64,000 nucleotides of DNA from Planctomycetaceae bacterium (GTDB taxonomy: Bacteria; Planctomycetota; Planctomycetia; Pirellulales; Pirellulaceae). Positions 31,932 to 41,231 of the stretch are shown here, in pieces. The position numbers were made by a program, and so were the translations under genes. The notes beneath the pieces are model-generated. The model was not told the DNA's origin. It made no database searches and worked only from the letters and a program-made list of their open reading frames with translations. The stretch's first letter is position 1. Each line of letters opens with the position of its first letter. Location: assembly GCA_012729315.1 (NCBI GenBank), contig JAAYDI010000112.1, forward strand, positions 1 to 64,000, written 5' to 3'.

Positions 31932-32426
31932 TTCGGCGTGCAATAATGCCCCGGCACGGGCTGCCAGACGTGCGTCACAGTGCCTCTTTCTCACCCTGGC
32001 CATGCATGCCTGTCGGCCGACAGGTCACGCCTGTGAGGCCGCCAATTTTGGCGGACCCACATGACGCGCCGTCCCTCGGCCACGCTGGCGACTCGAGCCA
32101 CAAGAACATCGCCCCCCCTATGCTGGGAGTAATGTCGTGCTCCATATGGCCGGCCTTGAACGGAGTAATCAGTCCAAAAACACGGAATTAAAAGGAGTTA
32201 TCACGTTTTGAGCAAATTGTTTGCAGCCTTCCCAGGCCGTGATTATTGTGGAAGATGCATGTCCGCCCCAGACGGACTGGCTCTGCGTAGGTTTTCTAGA
32301 TTGCGCAGATTGTCTTCTGGATTGCAGGTCTAACAGGAGTTCTTCTGTGCCATCCGAACGGGTGGGGTCGGATTGCCCGCTTGAACCGGAACGAGTCACG
32401 ACTGTGATAGGGGTATGCCGTAAGCC
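31932..32426. other. Intergenic leader region upstream of the fourth surface protein
   Basis: About 495 bp, AT-richer than its surroundings in the second half. It contains two short open frames with good Shine-Dalgarno sites. A TTG-initiated frame runs 32208-32333 (AAAGGAG at 32191-32197). A GTG-initiated frame at 32347 (AGGAG just upstream) ends at TGA 32440-32442, overlapping an ATG of the main gene. Whether either is translated is unknown. No convincing promoter was seen. Confidence 0.5.
32208..32333 (+). CDS. Possible 41-residue upstream leader peptide
   Basis: A TTG start at 32208 lies 10 nt after AAAGGAG and opens a frame of 41 codons that begins MSKLFAAFPGRDYCGRC and has an Arg/Leu-rich second half. 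I recognise no family. It could be a chance frame, but the strong ribosome binding site in an otherwise gene-free stretch makes a small leader peptide conceivable. Confidence 0.2.
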   Translation: MSKLFAAFPGRDYCGRCMSAPDGLALRRFSRLRRLSSGLQV

Positions 32427-35400
32427 ATGGGTAACGCAATGAAATCGCATCGCCGCATTACGAACCACCGAGGTAACCAATTGAGTCGCCGTCGCACATT
32501 GCAGGCACGGCGATCCGCGTCACGAAGCCTGCTGGCCGAACGGCTGGAGGATCGTCGACTCCTGTCCGGGGTCGAGACCCCCTATCACAATTCCATGGCC
32601 CCCATAGACGTCACACGCGACTGGATGATCACACCGCGAGATGCGCTGGTGGTCATCAACGCATTGAACGACGGTGGTTCCCGCGACCTCGATCCCAGTT
32701 TGGCGTCTAACGAATTCGATCGTGTGTTCATCGACACCAATGGCGACAACAAGCTCACGCCGGTTGATGCCCTGCTTGTGATCAATGCGCTGAACAGGGG
32801 TGAGGGGCTGGACTCGGTAGTAGGATTCCGGTTGGAACTGCAGGACGAGACAGGCGCGGCGATCGAGCCGGTCAAAGACAACGACGGGAACGTGATTCTG
32901 GACGGCGACGGGGACCCGATCTACGCGGTGAACGTGGGTGACGAGTTCCGCGTGCAGATCTACATCAACGACCTGCGATCGTCGGTGGGTGCGAATGGTG
33001 GTGTTTTTGCGGCGGCGCTCGATGTCGGCTATAACGATCCGTCCCTGTTCTCGCTGGGTGGTACCAAGCCCGATGCGTTCACCGATTTGGCGCTGTTCGA
33101 GAGCTACTTCAAGGCCAGCAGTTTCTATTCGCAGTCGGGCTTGAGCGTCTACCCGTCGGCCATGAACATGGACGGTGATGGGGTGGCGAACGAGTACGAC
33201 GAACTCAAGACTTTTGCGCCGACACTCACACCGTTTGGCGTGGGGGAGAAACCGTTCGTCTATGTGACGATGACGGCCGACAGTGTGGGCAAGCTGACGC
33301 TGGCGGCGAACCAGTCGGATGAAGATCCGCCGTTGGGTGACATCCTGCTGTTTGGGGAAGACGACGCGGTGGATGTGAGCGTGGTGGACTTCGGGCTGCC
33401 CCTGCACATCACGATCGTCCAGCCGGTCAATGCGGAGGATGACGCGTTCACCGTGGCCGAGGACAGTGGAGCCACGATGTTGAACGTCCTGGCCAACGAC
33501 TACCTGCAGAGCGGGTCGACCGGGACGCTGGCGCTGGACGAGGCCGGATTGATTCAGCCGGCTAACGGTGTGGTGGCCGTCGTTGGCTCGCAGATCCAGT
33601 ACACTCCCAACGCCGACTTCTTCGGCATCGACACGTTTGTCTACCGGGCGATCGACGGGCTGGGTAACTCCGACACTGCCACAGTGACGGTGACGGTAAC
33701 CAGCGTGAATGACCCTCCCGTGGCTGTGAACGACATCATCACGGGCATCCAGGAAGACAGCGTCAACAACGTCCTGGACGTGCTGGCCAACGACAACGGT
33801 GGCCCGGCCAACGAAGACCAGACGCTGACCATCGATCCGGATACTCTCACGCAGCCGTCGCACGGCACCGTGACGCTGATCAACGGCAACACCCAGATCC
33901 AGTACACGCCGGTCGCCAACTACTTTGGCAGCGATTCGTTCCAGTACTCCGTGATCGACAGCGATGGGCTCAAGAGCGGCATGGCGACGGTGAACATCGC
34001 GATCGAGAACGTGAACGACGCGCCGACGGTCCAGAACGACCAGGCGACGGGTATTCTGGAGGACAGTGTCGACAACGTGATCAACGTGCTGGCCAACGAC
34101 AAGCCGGGGCCCATCGGAGTAGGCGACGAGAGCAGTGTCGACTCGCTGACGATCATCAGCGTGCAGGATTTCAGCCAGGGTGGATCGGCCACGATCTCCG
34201 GCGACAATATCCTGTATACGCCGGCTCCCGACTTCTTCGGCACGGAGACCTTCACCTACACCGTAGAGGACAGCGGCGGCCTGACGGCGACCGCTACGGT
34301 GACGGTCACTGTCGACAACGTGAACGATCCGGTCGAGGCCCTGGACGATGTCGTGTTCGTGGACGAAATGACCGCGGACAACCCGCTGATGGTGCTGGAC
34401 AACGACAGCCCTGGTCCGGCCAACGAGGTCGGCCTTGACGACCTGGTCATTACGGACGTGACCACGCCCGATCTGGGTGGCACCGTCACGATTGCGGCCG
34501 ACGGCAAGAGCATCCTGTACACACCGGATCCCGAGGCGTTGGGACCGTATACGGAAACGTTCGAATATACGATGACTGATGGCGAGTTCACCGACACCGC
34601 GACGGTGACGGTCAACGTCGAGCCGGTCGTGCGCCCGCGGGCACGCGACGACAAGTACACGGTGAACGAGGACAGCAGTGACAACGTGTTGGCCGTCCTG
34701 GTGAACGACCTGTTCAACGAAGGCGCTACCCGGACGCTGTTCGAGATCATCACCCCGCCGATGCACGGGACCGCCGTGATTGACGGCGACAGCATCGTGT
34801 ACACGCCGGCTCCCGACTTCTTCGGCACCGATACGCTCGAGTACCGCATCGACGATGATTATGTCGATGAGGACGAGCAGGAGAGCGTGCCGAGCACGGG
34901 CGTGGTCACCATCACCGTGTTGGGGGTGAACGACCCGCCGGTGGCGAACGACGATACCTTCACTGGTATTCTCGAGGACAGCGTCGCCAACCCGTTGGAC
35001 GTGCTGGCCAATGACTCGATCCTGCCCGATGCGGACGAGATATTGACGATCACTAAGGTTGGAGCGAACGTGGACGGTGATGACGGCCAGACGGCGCAGG
35101 GCGGCACCGTGACGATCTCGGGGGGCAAGGTCCTCTACACGCCGGCTCCCGACTTCTTCGGCACCGACACGTTCTTCTACACCATCACGGACGGCAACGG
35201 GGGCTTTGCCACCGCGACCGTGACGGTGGAAGTGGACAACGTCAACGATGATCCGACGGCCAATCCGGACGCCTTCGACGTCCTGGAAGACAGCGTCGAT
35301 CACGAACTGGACGTGCTGGCCAATGACTCGATTGCTCCTGACGTCGGCGAAACGCTGACGATCATCAGTGTCGGCGCCAACGCGGCCAGCAACGACGGAC

Positions 35401-36686
35401 TGACCGCGCAAGGCGGGACGGTAACGATTTCCGGCGACAAGGTGCTCTATACACCACCGGCCGATTTCTTCGGCACGGACTCGTTTACCTACATCATCTC
35501 GGACGGCAACGGCGGCACCTCCAAGGCCACCGTGACCCTCACCGTCCATGACGTGAACGACGATCCGACGGCCGTCGACGATCATCTGATGGCGCTCAAG
35601 GACTTCACCAATCAGGAACTGGACGTGCTGGCCAACGATTCGATCGCGCCGGACGTCAACGAGACGCTGACCATCAGCGGGCTCGGGCCGGCCAACGAGA
35701 CGACGCTCGACACGCCGCACGGCACGGCCACGATCTCCGCCGACGGCAAGAAGATCATCTACACGCCCGATCCGGGCTTTGAAACGGTCGGAGACGACTT
35801 CGACACCTTCACCTATACGATCAGCGATGGCCGCGGCGGCACGGCGGTCGGCAACGTCGTGGTGGACGTGATCGACGCGGTTCCGAGCGACATCTCGGGT
35901 GTGGTGTATCTGGACGTCAACAACAACGGCATCCGTGATCCGCAGGAGGTCAAGCTGGCGGGAGTCGAGGTGACGCTCACCGGCACGAACGTGCGTGGAG
36001 TGCCGCTCAACATCACGGTCAAGACCGACGTGAACGGCGTGTTCCTGTTCGAGAACATCCTGCCGAATGCGGAAGGTGATACGGTCGGCTACACGATCAC
36101 GTCGGCCACGGCCAAGTTCCTGATCGACGGCAAGGACAGCATCGTGGATCCCGCGACTGGCGACGATCTCAATCCGGGCACGGCCGGCGACGATGTCTTC
36201 ACCGGTATCGATCTCGGACTGTGGGGAACCGAGCGGTCGGTAGGCAACTACCTGTTCGGCGAGCGCGGCTTGCAGAGCAAGTACATCACGATCGCTCAGT
36301 ATCTGTCGTCGACCCGCAAGGGGCTGGCCCTGGCCACCAACATGCAGGGAGAGGACTACTGGTTCACCCTGCTGCAGGGCTGGGAAGGGGTACGGACGGC
36401 CCACGCGCAGCTGGCCAGCGACCTGGCCAGCTGCCAGTTGACCATTGTGGATGTCAACGGCCAGACCCACACCCGGACGATCAACTACAAGCATTACCAC
36501 GTGGCGGGCGACCGCACGACCGGCGAGTACATGATCTACTTCAATGGCTCGGCGGCCGATCTGGGATTCCACCTGGCGGCGGTCCAGAACGGTGAGGCGG
36601 GTGCCGAAGGAGAAGCGGTGGAGATGTACGACGCCGATTTCGCCCAGGGGGCGGATGAGGTGTTCGCGGCGGATGCCTGGGCCTAG
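32427..36686 (+). CDS. LEPR-xLL surface protein: N-terminal dockerins, cohesin-like domain, eight cadherin-like repeats
   Basis: A 1,419-residue, probably exported protein. The basic N-terminus contains AERLEDRRLLSG (about 37-48). Unlike its relatives it places the dockerin pair directly after this motif (DVTRDWMITPRDALVVINAL and DTNGDNKLTPVDALLVINAL, about 60-130). A cohesin-like sandwich follows (about 132-332; VGDEFRVQIYINDLR, GVFAAALDVGYND). Eight Big_9/cadherin-like repeats (about 335-1154) each start with an EDS...LDVLAND strand and end near YTPAPDFFGTDTFTY. An SdrD_B-like domain (GVVYLDVNNNGIRDPQE, about 1155-1263) and an unrecognised C-terminal domain (about 1264-1400) finish it, ending DEVFAADAWA. 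ATG 32439 is an alternative start, because an upstream mini-frame ends there in an ATGA overlap. No enzyme domain is seen; an adhesive or structural role is inferred. Confidence 0.87.
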   Translation: MGNAMKSHRRITNHRGNQLSRRRTLQARRSASRSLLAERLEDRRLLSGVETPYHNSMAPIDVTRDWMITPRDALVVINALNDGGSRDLDPSLASNEFDRVFIDTNGDNKLTPVDALLVINALNRGEGLDSVVGFRLELQDETGAAIEPVKDNDGNVILDGDGDPIYAVNVGDEFRVQIYINDLRSSVGANGGVFAAALDVGYNDPSLFSLGGTKPDAFTDLALFESYFKASSFYSQSGLSVYPSAMNMDGDGVANEYDELKTFAPTLTPFGVGEKPFVYVTMTADSVGKLTLAANQSDEDPPLGDILLFGEDDAVDVSVVDFGLPLHITIVQPVNAEDDAFTVAEDSGATMLNVLANDYLQSGSTGTLALDEAGLIQPANGVVAVVGSQIQYTPNADFFGIDTFVYRAIDGLGNSDTATVTVTVTSVNDPPVAVNDIITGIQEDSVNNVLDVLANDNGGPANEDQTLTIDPDTLTQPSHGTVTLINGNTQIQYTPVANYFGSDSFQYSVIDSDGLKSGMATVNIAIENVNDAPTVQNDQATGILEDSVDNVINVLANDKPGPIGVGDESSVDSLTIISVQDFSQGGSATISGDNILYTPAPDFFGTETFTYTVEDSGGLTATATVTVTVDNVNDPVEALDDVVFVDEMTADNPLMVLDNDSPGPANEVGLDDLVITDVTTPDLGGTVTIAADGKSILYTPDPEALGPYTETFEYTMTDGEFTDTATVTVNVEPVVRPRARDDKYTVNEDSSDNVLAVLVNDLFNEGATRTLFEIITPPMHGTAVIDGDSIVYTPAPDFFGTDTLEYRIDDDYVDEDEQESVPSTGVVTITVLGVNDPPVANDDTFTGILEDSVANPLDVLANDSILPDADEILTITKVGANVDGDDGQTAQGGTVTISGGKVLYTPAPDFFGTDTFFYTITDGNGGFATATVTVEVDNVNDDPTANPDAFDVLEDSVDHELDVLANDSIAPDVGETLTIISVGANAASNDGLTAQGGTVTISGDKVLYTPPADFFGTDSFTYIISDGNGGTSKATVTLTVHDVNDDPTAVDDHLMALKDFTNQELDVLANDSIAPDVNETLTISGLGPANETTLDTPHGTATISADGKKIIYTPDPGFETVGDDFDTFTYTISDGRGGTAVGNVVVDVIDAVPSDISGVVYLDVNNNGIRDPQEVKLAGVEVTLTGTNVRGVPLNITVKTDVNGVFLFENILPNAEGDTVGYTITSATAKFLIDGKDSIVDPATGDDLNPGTAGDDVFTGIDLGLWGTERSVGNYLFGERGLQSKYITIAQYLSSTRKGLALATNMQGEDYWFTLLQGWEGVRTAHAQLASDLASCQLTIVDVNGQTHTRTINYKHYHVAGDRTTGEYMIYFNGSAADLGFHLAAVQNGEAGAEGEAVEMYDADFAQGADEVFAADAWA
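34201..35490 (+). repeat. Near-identical DNA segments in the cadherin-like repeats
   Basis: The segment encoding YTPAPDFFGT is almost the same at DNA level in the copies near 34216, 34801 and 35137 (each contains GCCGGCTCCCGACTTCTTCG). The LDVLAND-coding segment also recurs with few changes. Sequence this uniform suggests recent duplication or gene conversion among repeats and could support copy-number change by recombination. Confidence 0.7.
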
Positions 36687-36719
36687 AGCTTTGCTCAGCA
36701 CCTACGGCCGGAAATGCCA

Positions 36720-36751
36720 GCGACCCGGCTTCCCTCAGGAAGCCGGGTCGC
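36720..36751. terminator. Perfect bidirectional hairpin between convergent genes
   Basis: GCGACCCGGCTTCC (36720-36733) and GGAAGCCGGGTCGC (36738-36751) pair perfectly across a 4-nt CTCA loop. It lies 33 nt after the stop of the surface protein gene and 48 nt after the stop of the opposing barrel gene, so it most likely terminates both. There is no strong T-tract on either side. Confidence 0.75.
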
Positions 36752-36799
36752 GCCATTCCTTGAATCTGGAACGTTCCGCCGGCCGTGTGCCGGGTCGCG

Positions 36800-38089
36800 T
36801 CAGTAGAGGATGGTCAGCCCGAGCGTGAGGCCGTGCAGCCAGTACTCGGTGTTGTTGAAGTCGTCGAAGGCGGCGGGACGCGCTTCCCCGATCAACGGAT
36901 TGCCGTGGAACTGGGTGGTGTTCACCACCCGGTCCACCTGATCGCCGCTCAACGCCACGTTGGAGATCCACAGGAAGTTGTAGCCGGCCGTCAGCCGCAG
37001 CCAGTTGCGGACGTCATAGCCGGCCGTGATGCTGAACTCGGGAATCCAGGCAGTCACGTCGCGCGAGTAGCTGCTGCCCATGTTCGTGGGCTGTGCCAGG
37101 ATACCGCCCGGCCAGACGGCAGGTACGTCGCTCGGTGCCGTGATGACCTGGGATCCGTTGATGTGCAGACTCTGGTGCATGTTGCCTACGCTGAACTTGG
37201 CCAGCCCGCTCACGGTCCATTTGCCGTGCCGGATCTCGCCCGAGAGCCCGACCGTACCGCCGTGGAACTCGTTCTTGGCGCCGAATTCATCGAGTACGTC
37301 GATGAGCGTGCCGATGGCGACCGCCCCCGCCGGATCGATCGATACCGAACTGCTGAAGACTGACAGGTCGTCGTCCAGTCGCAGGAAATGATAGCCGCCG
37401 ACCAGATCCAGGTTATAGCCGCGGCCCGCCAGGACGCTCGAACGCAGATAGGCCTCCGCCGACAACACGCTGCTGGAAGTGTCGGCTGTCACGCCCCCTG
37501 CGATCAGGCCCGGACTCGAGACCAGGAACGAGTCCTCCTGGTCCAAGACGATGTTGTAGAACGGCCGCGCCAGCACGGTGCTGCCGTCGGGCGACGACAG
37601 GTAGCTTCCCTCGGAATCCCCGTGCAGGCCCCAGACCTTGGCACCCATGCCCAGCGTTTCGCACTCGTCAAACCAGAAGCCGAAATCGGCCCGCGCCCCG
37701 GGAGCCATGCCACCGCCCACGGTGCCCCCACCAAAGGCGATCGTGGCGTCCGGCAGCGCACCATTGGCACCCGATGTGACCAGCGGTGGTACCGTACGTC
37801 CCTTGCCCCACCACATCAACGCATCAAAGCTGGCCCATGCGTGCCGCGGATGGCACAGCGGACAGCAACAGTTGGGATGGTGCTGCCGGCCGAACAGCCC
37901 CGGCGACAACCAGCCGTCCGCACACCCGACATCGGCACAGCTCGTGCATCTGGCGTCCGCACAAGCCTGGTCGCCCAGACAACCGGCCGACACCGTAGAG
38001 TATTGCGGACTGCCCTGGGCCTGCACCCGCCCCGGGACGAGACCCAGCAGGGCGACTGCCGCCGTGAAGAGAGTGATTCGTGAAATCAT
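36800..38089 (-). CDS. BBP7-like outer-membrane beta-barrel protein
   Basis: The 429-residue protein begins with a signal peptide (MISRITLFTAAVALLGLVPG, cleavage probably after VQAQ). The mature N-terminus is remarkably Cys-rich (DQACADARCTSCADVGCADG, then HHPNCCCPLCHPRHAW). The rest is alternating amphipathic strands consistent with a large beta-barrel. Features such as FDALMWWGKGRTVPPLVTS, FGFWFDECETLGMGAKVW and the end GLTLGLTILY match the planctomycete BBP7 family of outer-membrane proteins. Function unknown; porin or structural envelope protein is plausible. It converges with the surface protein gene at the 36720 hairpin and is transcribed divergently from the SecA-like gene. Confidence 0.85.
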   Translation of the reverse strand: MISRITLFTAAVALLGLVPGRVQAQGSPQYSTVSAGCLGDQACADARCTSCADVGCADGWLSPGLFGRQHHPNCCCPLCHPRHAWASFDALMWWGKGRTVPPLVTSGANGALPDATIAFGGGTVGGGMAPGARADFGFWFDECETLGMGAKVWGLHGDSEGSYLSSPDGSTVLARPFYNIVLDQEDSFLVSSPGLIAGGVTADTSSSVLSAEAYLRSSVLAGRGYNLDLVGGYHFLRLDDDLSVFSSSVSIDPAGAVAIGTLIDVLDEFGAKNEFHGGTVGLSGEIRHGKWTVSGLAKFSVGNMHQSLHINGSQVITAPSDVPAVWPGGILAQPTNMGSSYSRDVTAWIPEFSITAGYDVRNWLRLTAGYNFLWISNVALSGDQVDRVVNTTQFHGNPLIGEARPAAFDDFNNTEYWLHGLTLGLTILY

Positions 38090-38513
38090 GGTCTATGCTC
38101 GCCGGCATGAAACAAACGGGTTTCTAGTCTGTAGACATCGGTCAGCACAGCTGAAAAGACTAGGAGGACCGCTAAGGCCCCTAAAGGCTGTGCAGGTGTT
38201 GCGTCTCTCTTGGGGCGGTCTATCTTGTGCAGCTTCCCAAGAACTCCGATTTTCGCTCCTCTTTCGGAGGTCTGTCGTATGGTTATTTCGGCGTTTGATG
38301 TGGGGCATGTCCATGAATTCACTTCAGACGGCTCGCAGCGTAAATGCCGGTTGCGCGGCACGACGACACCATCCCAAAAATGACCAATCCTGTTAGAGTG
38401 GATGGGAGGTTGGCGAGTTCGGGAAGTCAGGTTGCTGCGCTGAGCGCACCGCCGGGCTGCCGCACCGGGAGGGCGGCACGGAGACCAGTCAATGGACGTG
38501 AGCGTATGAGCAC
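38090..38513. other. Divergent intergenic region between barrel and SecA-like genes
   Basis: About 425 bp, likely holding promoters for both flanking genes. AT-richer than the coding DNA. I could not pick out a convincing hexamer pair, repeat or RNA gene. Confidence 0.6.
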
Positions 38514-40472
38514 ATGAGTACAGGCATCGTGGTGGGATCAATTGCGGCAGCGGCAGCGGTATTTGGACGCTCGTGGCACAAGCCGCCTGCGCGGTGGTGG
38601 AGGCTGGTGGACGAAGTCACCAGTTACGAGAGCGATCTACAGCGGTTGGACGATCGCGCGCTCAGGAAACGGAGTTTGTCGCTGCGTTTTCGCGCCAAGA
38701 GCGGGGAGCCGCTGACCCGGCTGCTGCCGGAAGCGTTTGCGCTGGTGCGTGAAGCGGCTTCGCGGGTGATTCACCTGCGGCATTTCGACGTGCAGATTCT
38801 GGGCGGGATCGCGCTCTTTCACGGCCGCATTGCGGAGATGGACACGGGTGAAGGCAAGACGCTGACCGCCACTTTGCCCATGTACCTGCATGCGCTGGTC
38901 GGTAAAGGCGCCCACCTGGCCACCGTGAACGACTATCTGGCCGCACGCGACGCTCAGGAGATGGGTCCGATCTACGAGTTGTTGGGGCTGAGCGTGGGGG
39001 TCATTCAGACGCCCGATCGGCAGGACCAGCGGCGGCGCGCCTACGCGTGCGACATCACTTATGGCACGGCCAAGGAATTCGGATTCGATTTCCTGCGCGA
39101 CCGGCTCCTGCTGCGGAGAATGGGCAGGACCAACGACGATTTCCTGGGGGACGGCAGCAGTCAGCGGTGGGACGATTCGGGCGAGCAACCGGTGCAACGG
39201 CAGGCTCACCTCGCGTTGGTGGACGAGGCGGACAGCATCCTGATTGACGAGGCGCGGACCCCCTTGATCATTGGATCACTGGGGGACAAGGCGCGGGACC
39301 AGGTGGTGGCGACCTACAATTGGGCGGCCGAACACGCGCCGGCGTTCGTGGAGGACGAAGACTACGACTACGACCACGACACGCGGAAGGTGGAGCTGAC
39401 TGCCCAGGGCCGCCAGATGATGCGCGCCCTGCCGGCCCCCGACATCCTGCGCGGCGTCGGGCTGATCGATCTCTACGAGTACACCGAGCGGGCGATCAAA
39501 GTGCACCGTGATTTCCACCTGGCGCGGCAGTATGTCGTCCGGGACGGCGAGATCGTGATTGTCGACGAGTTCACCGGGCGGTTGGCCGAAGGACGCAAGT
39601 GGCGCGATGGGATCCATCAGGCGATCGAGGCCAAGGAGCGGGTGGAGGTGACGGTGCCCACCGGGCAGGCGGCTCGGATCACGATCCAGGATCTGTTCCT
39701 CCGCTATCGGTTCCTGGCCGGCATGACAGGTACGGCCCTGACGTCGGCGCGGGAATTCCGCAAGATCTACCGGACGCGCGTGATCCGCGTGCCCACGAAT
39801 CGCCCGGTGAAACGCCAGCGGCTTCCCACCCGCGTGTTCGGTACCAGCGACCGGAAGTGGGCGGCCGTCGTGCAGGAAGTGCAGGAACTGCACGCCAAGG
39901 GCCAGCCGGTGCTCATCGGCACGCGATCGATCGACAAGTCTGAGACGCTGTCCCGAATGCTGACGGAGGCGGGCATCGAGCACTGCGTGCTCAACGCCAA
40001 TGAGATCGCCAAGGAAGCGGAGATCGTGGCCCTGGCCGGTCAGCGCGGGAAGGTGACGGTGGCAACCAATATGGCGGGGCGCGGCACCGACATCAAGCTG
40101 GGCTCGGATGTGACACAGCTGGGGGGGCTATGCGTCATCGGCACCGAGATGCACGATGCCGCCCGCATCGACCGGCAGCTCTACGGCCGCTGTGGCCGGC
40201 AAGGCGATCCGGGTGAGCATCGGCAGTACCTGGCGCTGGATGACGAGATCATCCGCAACGGGCTGGGGCCGGACTACGCTGATAAAATGGAGCGGTTCGG
40301 AGTGCAGACCGATGGGCAGCTGGACCGTTACGTGAGGGTCTTTCAGCGCGCCCAGCGCAAGGTGGAACGCAAGCATCTGCGCGACCGCAAAATGCTGCTG
40401 CACCACGAGAAGGAACGCAAGAAAATGCAGCGGGAGATGGGGCAGGATCCGTTTCTCGATACGGCCGAGTAA
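38514..40472 (+). CDS. SecA-family ATPase paralogue lacking the two-helix finger and C-terminal domains
   Basis: The 652-residue protein has both SecA motor halves: Walker A MDTGEGKTLTA (109-119), VNDYLAARDAQEMGPIYELL, TYGTAKEFGFDFLRD, Walker B region LVDEADSILIDEARTPLIIG (about 235-254), then a preprotein-binding-like domain with VIVDEFTGRLAEGRKW, GMTGTA, TNMAGRGTDIKLG and YGRCGRQGDPGE. Family-standard SecA is 800-950 residues. Here the chain stops in the long helix of the scaffold domain (RAQRKVERKHLRDRKMLLHHEKE), before the two-helix finger, the wing domain and the zinc tail. A normal translocation role is therefore doubtful. The asparagine-rich linker around 200-225 (FLGDGSSQRWDDSG) is an insertion relative to canonical SecA. 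No canonical SecA is in the window. Confidence 0.85.
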   Translation: MSTGIVVGSIAAAAAVFGRSWHKPPARWWRLVDEVTSYESDLQRLDDRALRKRSLSLRFRAKSGEPLTRLLPEAFALVREAASRVIHLRHFDVQILGGIALFHGRIAEMDTGEGKTLTATLPMYLHALVGKGAHLATVNDYLAARDAQEMGPIYELLGLSVGVIQTPDRQDQRRRAYACDITYGTAKEFGFDFLRDRLLLRRMGRTNDDFLGDGSSQRWDDSGEQPVQRQAHLALVDEADSILIDEARTPLIIGSLGDKARDQVVATYNWAAEHAPAFVEDEDYDYDHDTRKVELTAQGRQMMRALPAPDILRGVGLIDLYEYTERAIKVHRDFHLARQYVVRDGEIVIVDEFTGRLAEGRKWRDGIHQAIEAKERVEVTVPTGQAARITIQDLFLRYRFLAGMTGTALTSAREFRKIYRTRVIRVPTNRPVKRQRLPTRVFGTSDRKWAAVVQEVQELHAKGQPVLIGTRSIDKSETLSRMLTEAGIEHCVLNANEIAKEAEIVALAGQRGKVTVATNMAGRGTDIKLGSDVTQLGGLCVIGTEMHDAARIDRQLYGRCGRQGDPGEHRQYLALDDEIIRNGLGPDYADKMERFGVQTDGQLDRYVRVFQRAQRKVERKHLRDRKMLLHHEKERKKMQREMGQDPFLDTAE

Positions 40473-40607
40473 GCAGAATTCCAGGAAATTTCGCCAGGAA
40501 ACTTCGTCAGATCGCGTGCCTCGATTCCATATTGTGTCTGTGAGGGAGGACGTGTGGCAGGCTGCGGCAGCGACCGTCGCAGCGCCAGCAGGTGTCACCC
40601 GAGGGCC

Positions 40608-41231
40608 ATGGACCGACCGAGCGAAGCACAGGACCAGCAGATCGCCCGGTGGATGCGTCAGGGGGAATCCCGCGGATTCACGCTCCTGATGCAGCACTAC
40701 GGTGGTCGGGTGGCCGGGTTCCTCCGCCAGCGGTTCCCGTCGTTCGATGAGCAGGCCATCCACGACGTGCTGGCGGACGCCATGCTGGCGCTGGGGGACA
40801 GCTTCGATCCGACCCGCGGCTCGCTGGCAGCCTGGTTCCTGCTGCTGGCCCACCAGCGGGCGGTGAGCCGGTTACGTGCTGACCGCTCGCAGCCGCAGTG
40901 GGGGGCGTGGACGAGCGGCTGCGAGCCCGCGGCCTCGGATGCGACGCCGCTGGAGCATCTGACGACACACGAGCGATTGCTGGAGGTGGAGAAGATCGTG
41001 CGGTCTTTGCCGGCGCTGGAACAGGCGGTGGTCGAGGCCGATTGGGAGGAGGGACGGGCCGTGTCTGCTCGAGAGTTGGCGATCAGACTGCAGACGACAG
41101 CAGGCTCGATTTATGCCGCGCGCCGACGAGCCCGGCAGAAGTTGCTGGCCCGTTGCCCGTGGATCAACCGAATGCTCCAACAACAGCAACAGAAAGGTCC
41201 CACCGATGACCCGCGCGCGTCAGGGGGATGA
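40608..41231 (+). CDS. ECF-type RNA polymerase sigma factor
   Basis: The 207-residue protein has region 2 (about residues 15-95: QQIARWMRQGESRGFTLLMQ, FDEQAIHDVLADAMLALGD, WFLLLAHQRAVSRLRADR) and region 4 (about 125-190: RSLPALEQAVVEADWEEGRA, then a helix-turn-helix SARELAIRLQTTAGSIYAARRR). The C-terminus has a short glutamine run (LQQQQQK). ATG 40608 gives the expected short lead before region 2; GTG 40554, just 3 nt after GGGAGGA, is an alternative that adds 18 residues. The next gene starts inside its 3' end, so the two are translationally coupled and that gene may encode its regulator. Confidence 0.85.
   Translation: MDRPSEAQDQQIARWMRQGESRGFTLLMQHYGGRVAGFLRQRFPSFDEQAIHDVLADAMLALGDSFDPTRGSLAAWFLLLAHQRAVSRLRADRSQPQWGAWTSGCEPAASDATPLEHLTTHERLLEVEKIVRSLPALEQAVVEADWEEGRAVSARELAIRLQTTAGSIYAARRRARQKLLARCPWINRMLQQQQQKGPTDDPRASGG

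Noticed and set aside
33430-35890. CRISPR-like spacing of repeated DNA
   Set aside because: The repeats are in-frame protein repeats with variable, coding interval sequence and no conserved palindromic unit; no cas genes are nearby.
32520-36701. A 1,393-codon minus-strand open frame opposite the fourth surface protein
   Set aside because: The same antisense artefact: low-complexity RRI/VRD-type sequence with no recognisable protein, while the sense strand holds LEPR-xLL, dockerin and cadherin-like repeats.
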